Shown: in pieces, positions 14,529-21,531 of the stretch | Position numbering within the stretch: position 1 is the stretch's first letter | Layout of the letters: each line of letters begins with the position of its first letter | Assembly (NCBI GenBank): GCA_022511355.1 | Contig: JAFLRS010000012.1 | Coordinates: 1 to 21,792, forward strand | Source: Alistipes sp. | GTDB taxonomy: Bacteria > Bacteroidota > Bacteroidia > Bacteroidales > Rikenellaceae | Direction of reading: 5' to 3' | DNA: 21,792 bases | Program-made: the position numbers and the translations under genes | The notes under the pieces: model-generated | The model's database searches: none | Told to the model about the DNA's origin: nothing | What the model saw: only the letters and a program-made list of their open reading frames with translations

Positions 14529-15095
14529 TCAGGATTTGTCATCCTCGTCGTCGTCTATCCGGATAAGGTCGGCATTGACTTCGACGGCTGCGGTCATCAG
14601 ATTGGGCAGCTCCACCAGCACTCTTTTCCGTCGGGCGCCGCGCACCGAGAGCAGACGTCCTTCGTAGCCGTCGAGATTTCCGCCGAGTATGCGTATTTTG
14701 CGTCCGAGCATATCGGGGGTTATCTCATCGGGTCGGAAGAATCGTGGAGCGGGCGAGTCGGTGACGGCGGCTATGAACCGGTTCATATCGTCATCGGGTA
14801 CGGTCATCGGTTTGCAGAATCCGCCCCGAACGTAGCGGTATTGCAGGGTAGGGGTTCTATCCACCACGCTGTCGAGATTTTCGCGCGAATCGTGTACGAA
14901 GAGCAGGTCATGCATGAACGGCACCTCTTTGGTGATACGGCGTCCCTGTCGGGTCACCACTTTCCGAACCATGGGCGTAAAGAGTTCGAACCGCAGACTT
15001 TCGAGCAGTTTGTATGCCGGATTTTTGGCATTGCTGCGCGTAAGGTCCCGCATTGCGAACCAGTGTACGGTTTGTCTGTTCTCCGAGTTGTCCAT
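14529..15095 (-). CDS. UpxY-family NusG-like transcription antiterminator
   Basis: This 188-aa protein has an N-terminal NGN domain (HWFAMRDLTRSNAKNPAYKL at 11-30, then FELFTPMVRKV and DLLFVHD) and a C-terminal KOW-like domain (about 128-182). The KOW-like domain includes GRKIRILGGNLDGYEGRLLS and ends VNADLIRI. This is the UpxY layout: NusG paralogues encoded first in Bacteroidales capsule or exopolysaccharide operons, which act on the same transcript to stop premature termination. It is the first gene, 139 bp after a strong promoter. No upxZ follows, unlike the usual Bacteroides pair. The last residues are very acidic (DDDEDDKS). It is distinct from the housekeeping NusG, which should be elsewhere. 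Confidence 0.93.
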   Translation of the reverse strand: MDNSENRQTVHWFAMRDLTRSNAKNPAYKLLESLRFELFTPMVRKVVTRQGRRITKEVPFMHDLLFVHDSRENLDSVVDRTPTLQYRYVRGGFCKPMTVPDDDMNRFIAAVTDSPAPRFFRPDEITPDMLGRKIRILGGNLDGYEGRLLSVRGARRKRVLVELPNLMTAAVEVNADLIRIDDDEDDKS

Positions 15096-15192
15096 TTTCG
15101 TTCAGATACAATTTTCCTAATCCTGCGACACAATGTAATATGCTTGTTTTTCAGGCGATTACATTTGCAGCGTCGAAATTCCGGCATTTGGC

Positions 15193-15212
15193 ACCGACGT
15201 TCAACGGTCGGT
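15193..15212 (-). promoter_or_regulatory. Leader hairpin upstream of upxY
   Basis: Bases 15193-15198 (ACCGAC) pair with 15207-15212 (GTCGGT) around an 8-nt loop. The hairpin lies about 15-35 nt into the predicted transcript and about 100 nt before the upxY ATG. A small hairpin here is where an antiterminator of this class could be recruited or RNA polymerase could pause, but that role is inferred only. Confidence 0.4.
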
Positions 15213-15233
15213 ATTCTCTATGCAGAAACCGCG

Positions 15234-15264
15234 CAAATATACTATTTTTATCCGGGTTCGTCAA
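15234..15264 (-). promoter_or_regulatory. Promoter of the exopolysaccharide operon
   Basis: On the minus strand TTGACG (15259-15264) precedes TATATTTG (15234-15241), with 20 bp between the TTG and the -7 box. This is an exact Bacteroidota promoter. Transcription should begin near 15226, giving a 5' leader of about 130 nt before upxY. Confidence 0.7.
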
Positions 15265-15435
15265 GTTGTTCGTTTTCGGTATGCGGGGTTGTTTGTGTGC
15301 TGTAAGCTGTTGATTGACAGCGGCGTATTCGGTTGTTTGTGTATTTGCGATAAATTTCGGCGGGTCCGAATAAGATAATGAAAAGATTGATTTGCCGATG
15401 CGGTGTGTCCGCAGGGAGCAGTTGCGGGCAGAAAA

Positions 15436-15468
15436 CGGGCGGGGAGTTTTGGAGAACCTCCCCGCCCG
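15436..15468 (-). terminator. Rho-independent terminator of proS
   Basis: An 11-bp GC-rich stem (15436-15446 with 15458-15468, core GGGCGGGGAG) with an 11-nt loop is followed on the minus strand by TTTTC. It starts 25 bp after the proS stop and insulates the exopolysaccharide promoter downstream. Confidence 0.85.
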
Positions 15469-15492
15469 ATGTGTGCGAATCGTGCCGGATGA

Positions 15493-16977
15493 TTAGTAGC
15501 TTCTTGCGAAGAGTACCCGGCGATGCGACGGTTTGCCCGAGAATATGCATTTGCCCTCTTCCTCTTCGGCATCGAGCGGAATGCAACGTATGGTAGCTTT
15601 TGTAGCCTCTTTGATTGCCACTTCGGTTTCGACGGTGCCGTCCCAGTGTGCCGACACGAATCCGCCTTTGTTGTCGAGGATGTCGATAAACTCTTCCCAC
15701 GTATCGGCTTTGGTAATCATCGAGTCGCGGAAGGTTTTGGCTTTGAGGTAGATATTCTCCTGAATTTCATCGAGTAGCGCTTCGATGCGTTCTGCGAGTC
15801 CGGTTTGCGGTACAGTTTCTTTGGTGAGGGTATCGCGTCGTGCGAGTTCTATGGTACCGTTTTCCATGTCGCGGGGGCCGAGAGCCAGACGGACGGGTAC
15901 GCCTTTGAGTTCATACTCTGCGAATTTGAATCCCGAGCGGACGTTGTCGCGCAAATCCACCTTTACGCTTATGCCTTTGGCCTTGAGGTCGTCGGCGAGC
16001 GAGTTGAGCCGTTCGGCCATTACCTGAAGTTGTTCGTCGCCTTTGTAGATGGGGACCATAACGACCTGAATCGGGGCGAGTTTCGGAGGCAGTACGAGTC
16101 CGTTGTTGTCGGAGTGCGACATGATGAGTGCGCCCATCAGACGAGTCGATACGCCCCATGACGATGCCCACACATACTCTAATTTACCCTCTTTGTCCAC
16201 ATATTTCACATCGAAAGCTTTTGCGAAGTTCTGACCGAGGAAGTGCGAGGTACCGCTTTGGAGTGCTTTGCCGTCCTGCATGAGGGCTTCGATGGTGTAG
16301 GTATCTTCCGCGCCTGCGAAACGTTCGTTGGGCGATTTGCGTCCCACTATTACGGGGACTGCCATCCATTCGCGGGCGAAAGTTTCGTATACGTGTACCA
16401 TTTTCTGAGCCTCTTCTATGGCTTCTTCGCGGGTTGCGTGAGCTGTGTGTCCTTCCTGCCAGAGGAATTCGGCCGTGCGGAGGAAGAGACGTGTTCTCAT
16501 CTCCCAGCGCACGACGTTGGCCCACTGATTGCAGAGTATGGGGAGGTCGCGATATGACTGAATCCAGTTTTTGTAGGTATTCCAGATTATGGTTTCCGAC
16601 GTAGGTCGTACTATAAGTTCCTCTTCGAGCCGTGCATCGGGGTCCACGACCACGCCTTTGCCTTCGGGGTCGTTTTTGAGTCGGTAGTGTGTAACCACGG
16701 CGCACTCTTTGGCGAAACCCTCCACGTGATTGGCCTCTTTGGAGAAGAACGATTTTGGTATGAAGAGCGGGAAATAAGCGTTTTGATGTCCCGTATCCTT
16801 GAACATTTTGTCGAGAGCGGCCTGCATTTTTTCCCAGATGGCGTAACCGTAGGGTTTGATTACCATGCATCCGCGCACGGCCGAATTTTCGGCGAGACCG
16901 GCTTTTACGACCAGCTCGTTGTACCATTGCGAATAGTTGTCATCCGCTTTGGTGAGATCTTTGAGTTCTACTGCCAT
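15493..16977 (-). CDS. proS: Prolyl-tRNA synthetase, archaeal/eukaryal type
   Basis: This 494-aa class II synthetase charges tRNA-Pro. The N-terminal catalytic core shows YFPLFIPKSFF (68-78), RPTSETI (124-130) and RWEMRTRLFLRTAEFLWQEG (158-177), which include class II motif 2. The anticodon-binding domain follows (APIQVVMVPIYKGDE, VKVDLRDNVRSGFKFAEYE, GVPVRLALGPRDMENG). The C-terminal domain ends FSGKPSHRRVLFARSY with the terminal Tyr typical of the short ProRS form, and there is no editing insertion between motifs 2 and 3. That C-terminal domain keeps only one obvious Cys, so the zinc site of archaeal homologues appears lost. It is monocistronic, with its own promoter and terminator. Confidence 0.97.
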   Translation of the reverse strand: MAVELKDLTKADDNYSQWYNELVVKAGLAENSAVRGCMVIKPYGYAIWEKMQAALDKMFKDTGHQNAYFPLFIPKSFFSKEANHVEGFAKECAVVTHYRLKNDPEGKGVVVDPDARLEEELIVRPTSETIIWNTYKNWIQSYRDLPILCNQWANVVRWEMRTRLFLRTAEFLWQEGHTAHATREEAIEEAQKMVHVYETFAREWMAVPVIVGRKSPNERFAGAEDTYTIEALMQDGKALQSGTSHFLGQNFAKAFDVKYVDKEGKLEYVWASSWGVSTRLMGALIMSHSDNNGLVLPPKLAPIQVVMVPIYKGDEQLQVMAERLNSLADDLKAKGISVKVDLRDNVRSGFKFAEYELKGVPVRLALGPRDMENGTIELARRDTLTKETVPQTGLAERIEALLDEIQENIYLKAKTFRDSMITKADTWEEFIDILDNKGGFVSAHWDGTVETEVAIKEATKATIRCIPLDAEEEEGKCIFSGKPSHRRVLFARSY

Positions 16978-17005
16978 AAAAAATTACCTTTGCGAAGTCA
17001 GAATG

Positions 17006-17036
17006 CAAAGGTAGTTTTTTTATCCGTAAAAAGCAA
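17006..17036 (-). promoter_or_regulatory. Promoter of proS
   Basis: On the minus strand TTG (17034-17036) is followed after 20 bp by TACCTTTG (17006-17013), an exact consensus. The box is 28 bp before the proS ATG at 16977. Confidence 0.7.
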
Positions 17037-17058
17037 TAATTTGATGCGGAAAGGTTCG

Positions 17059-18198
17059 TCAGAACATACCTGTGACCATTACGGCTATCTGATTTCCGTT
17101 CGGTTGGCGGAAGGTGTGTGTCTGAAGTGAGTAGTTGAGTTGGCAGCGGAGATATTTCCACGGCCGGCAGTCCACGCCGACGGTATAACTTATGTCGGTA
17201 GTTTCTTTGCGTGCGCGTGTATTTTGCGAGTAGAAGTCGGCTCTGAACAGTGGGGCTATTTTGCGGTTGCAGAACCACACTCCGGCGAGCAGATATGCGC
17301 CGTCGGAGTTGAGGTTTTTGCCGGGGGCTGGTGCGACGAGCAGATTGGCCGGATTGAGGGCGCCGGTTTCGCCGCCTATGTATTCTCCGCGTGCGAACCA
17401 TTTGGAGTCGTCATATATGAATCCGGCGCTCCAGCGGTTGCGGTCGGCGTATGTACCGGCACCTGCGCAGGCCCATTTGCCCCAATATATCGAGGCAGCT
17501 ATGGCGAGGTTTTTCGTAGGGTTTACCCGCAGCATGGCGGCAATATCCTTGTGGCTGTTTATGCCTTTGAAGCTGAGTCCGTGTCCGTTGAATACGCCTG
17601 CGTAGTATTGCAGCGTGCTGAAACCCCGCTGATTGAAGAATCCGCCGAATGCCTGAATACCGATATCTCGTCCGGCCGAGCCGTTGCTGAATCCGGCGAT
17701 GTCGCCTATGGTGGTCATGCGGCTGACTATTTGGGGATACTCTATGAATTCGGTGGTGGTGGCTCCGTAGAAGGTATTTTCGAGCGTGAATGCCGGCCTG
17801 AACGAACCCGCCTGCAGGTTGAACTGCTTCCACGGGGTAAATCTCAGATAAGCGTCTATCAGTTTGACGTCGCCGGCGAATTCGGCCATGAAGTTGTAGT
17901 CGGCATAGTTTTTATATATGTCGCCCGCGAGCGTTATCCGCGCCCGCCTTACGCGGAACTGCGATGTTGCGGGACGGGTGTCCTCCCATGCGTAGAAGAA
18001 CTGTATGAATCCCGACAGATGAGGCAGTTTGTCCATTATCTGCTGCCATTTTTCGAGTCGCGCGAGTGCGGTTTCCGATTGGGTCTGTTCGGCTTCGGCG
18101 GCTTCGGTTTCGGTCTCTGCGGTTTGGGCGCAGACCTGCAATACGGCTGCATTAAGCGTGAATATGAGAGCCAAGGCGAGAGGTCCGAGTCGTTTCAT
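17059..18198 (-). CDS. Outer-membrane porin (OprO/OprP-like beta-barrel)
   Basis: This 379-aa protein has a signal peptide (residues 1-25, LGPLALALIFTLNAAVLQVCAQ, cut after CAQ). A short Glu/Thr/Ala-rich, likely coiled-coil region (TETEAAEAEQTQSETALARLEKW) follows. From HLSGFIQFFYAWEDTRP onward there are alternating aromatic strands of a beta-barrel (FRVRRARITLAGDIYK, FNLQAGSFRPAFTLENT), ending in a C-terminal Phe (VMVTGMF), as expected for barrel insertion. It resembles phosphate-selective porin O/P proteins, but the substrate is unknown. The ATG overlaps the GT9 stop (ATGA), so translation is coupled. The N-terminal coiled coil could mediate trimer or peptidoglycan contacts (inference). Confidence 0.88.
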   Translation of the reverse strand: MKRLGPLALALIFTLNAAVLQVCAQTAETETEAAEAEQTQSETALARLEKWQQIMDKLPHLSGFIQFFYAWEDTRPATSQFRVRRARITLAGDIYKNYADYNFMAEFAGDVKLIDAYLRFTPWKQFNLQAGSFRPAFTLENTFYGATTTEFIEYPQIVSRMTTIGDIAGFSNGSAGRDIGIQAFGGFFNQRGFSTLQYYAGVFNGHGLSFKGINSHKDIAAMLRVNPTKNLAIAASIYWGKWACAGAGTYADRNRWSAGFIYDDSKWFARGEYIGGETGALNPANLLVAPAPGKNLNSDGAYLLAGVWFCNRKIAPLFRADFYSQNTRARKETTDISYTVGVDCRPWKYLRCQLNYSLQTHTFRQPNGNQIAVMVTGMF

Positions 18199-19238
18199 AT
18201 GGTTTGTGTGCTGTGAGTCATCAACTTTTCCACCTTCTCCATTACATCTTCGGCTTTTATGGAGGATAGGCAGCGATAGTCGCCGTATATGCATTTTTTG
18301 TTGCCGTAGACCGAACACGGACTGCAATCGAGTCCGACGCGGACCATGCCCTCTTTGTCGCATCCGTAGCCGAAGAAGCCGAATACGGGGTGAGTGGCGC
18401 CCCACAGCGAGACGACGGGGGTTGCCGTGAGCGAGGCTATATGCATGGCCATCGAGTCCATCGAAATCATGCAGTCGAGATTCGATATGAGGTCCATCTC
18501 TTCGCCGAGTCCTTTGGTTTTGCCGAAAACGGCCGTTACGTTGGGGTATCGTTGCTCCATTTCGCGGGCGAAATCGGCTTCGCTGCCGCCTCCGCTGTGA
18601 ATGTATACGCGGTCGAAACGTTTGCTGAGCAGTTCGGTTATCTGCGAGCGCAGAGGTTCGGGGCAGGTTTTGCCTTGATGAGCCGAGAAGGGTGCGAATC
18701 CGACTTTGGTTGCGGCGGTGCCGTCGGAGAGGGGGTCGGGTCTGTGTTTTTTGACGGCGGGTTTAGGGTCGGGGAATTCGAATCCCAATTTGCGCAGAGT
18801 GTCGCAGTAACGTATGACGGTGTGTTTGAGAAAGGGAGCGCCGGCGGCGTGCAGCCTTGCGAGACGTTTTTTTTCGCGCCGCTGTTTGTCGATTACCGCC
18901 ACTTTCACTCCGCGCATACGCAGCAGGGTCCGCAGGATTATGGACCGCAGAACGTCGTGTTCGTCGGCAAGGGCGTCGATGCCCATATTGATTATGTCGT
19001 CCGACAGTTTGATAATTCCTTTTATGCCGCGATGTCTGTTTTTGAGATCGACGGGGAGGAAATCCGTATCCGTATCGCGGAAAAACGGTTCGAATGCGGG
19101 TCTCGAGGCGACGGTGACCTTTACTTGCGGGTATGCGTCTTTGAATGCGCGCAGAGCGTGCGGCAGCATGGCCGCATCGCCCATGGCCGAGAGCCGAAGC
19201 ACGAGAATATGTCCCGGCAGCTCTCTATTTTTTGCCAT
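18195..19238 (-). CDS. GT9 glycosyltransferase (heptosyltransferase-like)
   Basis: This 347-aa protein has the WaaC/WaaF-like GT-B layout. The N-terminus has ILVLRLSAMGDAAMLPHALR (11-30), where the RLSAMGD loop is characteristic. The C-terminal domain has VGFAPFSAHQGKTCP, YIHSGGG and SMDSMAMHIASLTATPVVSLWG (nucleotide-sugar binding), then a short Cys-rich end (LDCSPCSVYGNKKCIYGDYRC). Such enzymes add heptose or a related sugar to the lipid A-core. Bacteroidales often use them for LOS-type glycans, so the donor need not be heptose. It overlaps the upstream DUF4254 gene by 14 bp and the porin by 4 bp. Confidence 0.9.
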   Translation of the reverse strand: MAKNRELPGHILVLRLSAMGDAAMLPHALRAFKDAYPQVKVTVASRPAFEPFFRDTDTDFLPVDLKNRHRGIKGIIKLSDDIINMGIDALADEHDVLRSIILRTLLRMRGVKVAVIDKQRREKKRLARLHAAGAPFLKHTVIRYCDTLRKLGFEFPDPKPAVKKHRPDPLSDGTAATKVGFAPFSAHQGKTCPEPLRSQITELLSKRFDRVYIHSGGGSEADFAREMEQRYPNVTAVFGKTKGLGEEMDLISNLDCMISMDSMAMHIASLTATPVVSLWGATHPVFGFFGYGCDKEGMVRVGLDCSPCSVYGNKKCIYGDYRCLSSIKAEDVMEKVEKLMTHSTQTI

Positions 19239-19827
19239 AGAGGACCGGATTGAGGTTCGGGTCGTTGTACATTTTCATCTGCTTGTAGGTCTTCATGTAT
19301 TTGCGACCTGCGGCGATGTCTTCGAGCAGTTCTTCGATAGCAGTGGAGAGGTCGCGCTGCTGTTCGAGGAGTACTTTGAGTTTGGCGTTGCAAGCGGCGC
19401 GCTGTTGTTCATCGGAGTCGGTTCTTTGGGCTTCGATGCGCATATGGTATATTTTGAGCGACAGAATCGAGAGTCTGTCCACGGCCCATGCCGGTGTTTC
19501 GGTATTGATTTTGGCATCGGGTTTTGGAGTTACGCTGCCGTACCGGTTGAGGAACCACGAGTCGATATACTCCACGAGGTCGGTTCTTTCCTGATTGAGT
19601 GCATCTATACGCCGTTTGATGAGCAGTGCTTCTGCCGGATCTATCGACGGATTCCGTATAATATCTTCGAGATGCCACTGTACGGCGTCGATACTGTTTT
19701 TGGCATAGAGGAGGAAGTCGAGCGTTCCTTTTTCGTAAGGGTTCTGAGCTTCGTGATTTACGTCATCGAAGCGGTGGTAATCCGCGACTGACCGGTCGAA
19801 GATTCCGATTGCATTTTCGGTAAACAT
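19225..19827 (-). CDS. DUF4254 domain protein
   Basis: This 200-aa, mostly helical protein matches the DUF4254 family I know from Bacteroidota, which is often beside GT9 glycosyltransferases. Signature-like blocks are YEKGTLDFLLYAKNSIDAVQW, RNPSIDPAEALLIKRRIDALNQ, DLVEYIDSWFL and DRLSILSLKIYHMR. There is no signal peptide or membrane segment, so it is cytoplasmic. The C-terminus is a likely coiled coil (LEQQRDLSTAIEELLEDIAAG). Function is unknown; the coupling to GT9 suggests a role in that sugar transfer. I chose the ATG at 19827; an in-frame TTG at 19839 is possible. It is the first gene of a three-gene operon with GT9 and the porin. Confidence 0.85.
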   Translation of the reverse strand: MFTENAIGIFDRSVADYHRFDDVNHEAQNPYEKGTLDFLLYAKNSIDAVQWHLEDIIRNPSIDPAEALLIKRRIDALNQERTDLVEYIDSWFLNRYGSVTPKPDAKINTETPAWAVDRLSILSLKIYHMRIEAQRTDSDEQQRAACNAKLKVLLEQQRDLSTAIEELLEDIAAGRKYMKTYKQMKMYNDPNLNPVLYGKK

Positions 19828-19853
19828 TATTTTGTTCAAGTTGGTTGTTCCGA

Positions 19854-19884
19854 TTGTTTTTTTCGGCAGAAAATTCTACCTTTG
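19854..19884 (+). promoter_or_regulatory. Promoter of the LysM glucosaminidase
   Basis: TTG (19854-19856) is followed after 20 bp by TACCTTTG (19877-19884). Predicted start near 19891, about 18 nt before the ATG at 19909. Confidence 0.7.
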
Positions 19885-19900
19885 CATCGGACACTAAATG

Positions 19901-19930
19901 CAAAGATAATGATAATTTCCAAAAAAGCAA
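19901..19930 (-). promoter_or_regulatory. Promoter of the DUF4254-GT9-porin operon
   Basis: On the minus strand TTG (19928-19930) is followed after 19 bp by TATCTTTG (19901-19908). Its -33 lies inside the glucosaminidase coding sequence, and its predicted start (about 19894) falls next to that of the opposing plus-strand promoter. The DUF4254 gene then has a leader of about 67 nt. Confidence 0.65.
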
Positions 19931-20919
19931 TATTTTCGGCGATTTTAATATTGTCGGTTTCGTCAGTATGCGAGGCGCAGAGGTTGAGTACCGAGGAGTA
20001 TGTGGAGCGTTACAAGGATATAGCTGTTTCCCACATGGAGTATTACGGCATACCGGCGAGCATCACGTTGGCTCAGGGCATTTTGGAGTCGGGCAGCGGC
20101 AACAGTTTGCTGGCTCGCGAGGCGAACAACCATTTCGGCATCAAATGCCATACCGACTGGAAGGGCCGCAAATACTATTATGACGACGACCGTCCGCAGG
20201 AGTGTTTTCGGGTGTATTCGAGTGCCGAGCAGTCGTTTACGGACCACGCCGAATTTTTGAGCAATCATCGTCAGAGCCGTTACGATTCGCTTTTTGTCTA
20301 TTCGCATGACGATTATGTGCATTGGGCGCGCGGATTGAAGGCGGCGGGTTATGCTACGGCTCCGGATTATGCCGAGCGACTGATTCGCATTATCGAGGAT
20401 AACAAGCTTTATCTGTTCGACCGTGAGGAGGGAGTACGTTTGTATGCCGAGAACAAGGAGGGCGATTCGGGTGAGGGTATGCAGTCGGTGTCGGGTCATG
20501 GAGCCGAGCCGCGGGTGCGCGGTGTATCGGACGGAGTAGACCCTGACAATTATCGTGTGACGGTAAATTCTCATCGCGGTTACGATATTTATCGTACTAA
20601 CGGAGTTACCTATATTATAGCGAAGCAGGGTGACACATACGAACACATTTCGTCGTTGTTCCGTGTGGGGGCGAAACGCCTTCGCAAATTCAACGAGGTT
20701 GCGGATGGTGCGGGATTAAAGGCCGGCGATGTAGTATTTATCGAGCGCAAGCGCAAGCGTTGGGAGGGTGCGCAGTTGTTGCATACGGTATATGCTGCTG
20801 AGGAGTCGTTGGTCGAGGTGGCGCAGAACTACGGTATTCAGATTAAGTCGTTGGCTCGTATGAACAAGGTCAAGCCTGATGCCGTATATACTGTCGGCCG
20901 GACGATAAAGTTGCGATAG
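19909..20919 (+). CDS. Secreted glucosaminidase with two LysM domains (GH73-like)
   Basis: This 336-aa protein has a signal peptide (1-23, cleaved after VCEA). A glucosaminidase domain (about 26-170) follows, with the catalytic Glu E60 in AQGILESGSGNSLLA and the conserved NNHFGIKCH and YATAPDYAERLI blocks. Two LysM peptidoglycan-binding domains lie at about 234-278 (TYIIAKQGDTYEHISSLF) and 290-334 (LLHTVYAAEESLVEVAQNYG). A poorly conserved Gly/Ser-rich linker (about 183-215) separates the two halves. It should cut the glycan backbone of peptidoglycan in the periplasm, for growth or separation. The frame is open upstream to 19882, but that stretch contains the -7 box, so the ATG at 19909 is used. 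A terminator follows. Confidence 0.94.
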   Translation: MIISKKAIFSAILILSVSSVCEAQRLSTEEYVERYKDIAVSHMEYYGIPASITLAQGILESGSGNSLLAREANNHFGIKCHTDWKGRKYYYDDDRPQECFRVYSSAEQSFTDHAEFLSNHRQSRYDSLFVYSHDDYVHWARGLKAAGYATAPDYAERLIRIIEDNKLYLFDREEGVRLYAENKEGDSGEGMQSVSGHGAEPRVRGVSDGVDPDNYRVTVNSHRGYDIYRTNGVTYIIAKQGDTYEHISSLFRVGAKRLRKFNEVADGAGLKAGDVVFIERKRKRWEGAQLLHTVYAAEESLVEVAQNYGIQIKSLARMNKVKPDAVYTVGRTIKLR

Positions 20920-20944
20920 TGCGGTTTTGCTGTTTGTATTTTAC

Positions 20945-20978
20945 GCGGAGTCTTTTTTTGCAAGGCTCCGCTTTTTTT
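20945..20978 (+). terminator. Rho-independent terminator of the glucosaminidase gene
   Basis: GCGGAGTC (20945-20952) pairs with GGCTCCGC (20964-20971), including one G-T wobble, with a T-rich loop and a run of seven T (20972-20978). It starts 25 bp after the stop. Confidence 0.88.
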
Positions 20979-21020
20979 GCTTTTGCGGCAAAAAGGCTAA
21001 AGCAGAATATCGTATATGCA

Positions 21021-21052
21021 AAAAAATAGTCCGTCTTCCGACGGACTATTTT
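21021..21052 (-). terminator. Rho-independent terminator of rplI
   Basis: A perfect 13-bp stem (21023-21035 with 21040-21052) with a TTCC tetraloop on the plus strand is followed on the minus strand by a T run. It starts 20 bp after the rplI stop codon. A-T pairs on both sides suggest it may work in both directions and also catch read-through from the glucosaminidase. Confidence 0.92.
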
Positions 21053-21072
21053 GATATTCGCTTAATCGCGTA

Positions 21073-21513
21073 TTACTCTTCAGCTGCAACCGAGAACTTA
21101 ACGACAGCCTTGACTTCACGATGAAGTTTCACGACTGCTTCGTATTCGCCTACGGTCTTGACACCCTCGACGGAGATGTTTTTGCGATCGACCTCCACGC
21201 CTTTGGCTGCGAGAGCCTCTGCGATATCGGACGAGGTAATTGCACCGAAGATTTTACCCTCTTCAGCCTTAACGGTGAAGGTGAGGGGCAGGTTTGCGAT
21301 TTTCTCGGCGAGAGCCTGAGCATCGGCGAGGATTTTGGCATCCTTGTGAGCGCGCTGCTTGAGGTTTTCTGCGAGGACTTTCTTTGCCGAAGCGGTAGCT
21401 GCCTTGGCGAAACCCTGAGGAATCAGATAGTTGTTGGCATAGCCGGGCTTAACGTTGACGATGTCGTTAGCATAGCCGAGCTTTTCGATGTCTTTGATAA
21501 GAATGACTTCCAT
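21073..21513 (-). CDS. rplI: 50S ribosomal protein L9
   Basis: This 146-aa protein has the two-domain L9 layout. The N-terminal rRNA-binding domain (MEVILIKDIEKLGYANDIV, GYANNYLIPQGFA, about 1-45) is joined by a long helix (AKKVLAENLKQRAHKDAKIL) to the C-terminal domain (GKIFGAITSSDIAEAL, about 86 onward). Length is near the usual 148-150. It lies 18 bp after rpsR, as in the common rpsF-rpsR-rplI operon, and has a strong Shine-Dalgarno sequence. Confidence 0.98.
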   Translation of the reverse strand: MEVILIKDIEKLGYANDIVNVKPGYANNYLIPQGFAKAATASAKKVLAENLKQRAHKDAKILADAQALAEKIANLPLTFTVKAEEGKIFGAITSSDIAEALAAKGVEVDRKNISVEGVKTVGEYEAVVKLHREVKAVVKFSVAAEE

Positions 21514-21520
21514 AATAATC

Positions 21521-21528
21521 TCCTCCTC
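21521..21528 (-). promoter_or_regulatory. Shine-Dalgarno of rplI
   Basis: The minus strand reads GAGGAGGA, 7 nt before the rplI ATG. This is a near-perfect anti-16S match, unusual for Bacteroidota, where most genes here lack one. It fixes the start at 21513. Confidence 0.8.
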
Positions 21529-21531
21529 GAA

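Larger units (their letters stand above)
15096..15492 (-). other. Intergenic leader between proS and upxY, 397 bp
   Basis: Read on the minus strand, this stretch holds the proS terminator (15436-15468), then about 165 bp without a recognisable element, then the upxY promoter (15234-15264), then a roughly 130-nt untranslated leader with a small hairpin (15193-15212). No tRNA, no convincing small ORF and no inverted repeats flanking the promoter were found. Confidence 0.7.

Noticed and set aside
15096..15492. Invertible promoter for the exopolysaccharide operon
   Set aside because: I found no inverted repeats of useful length on both sides of the promoter, only the proS terminator and a 6-bp hairpin.
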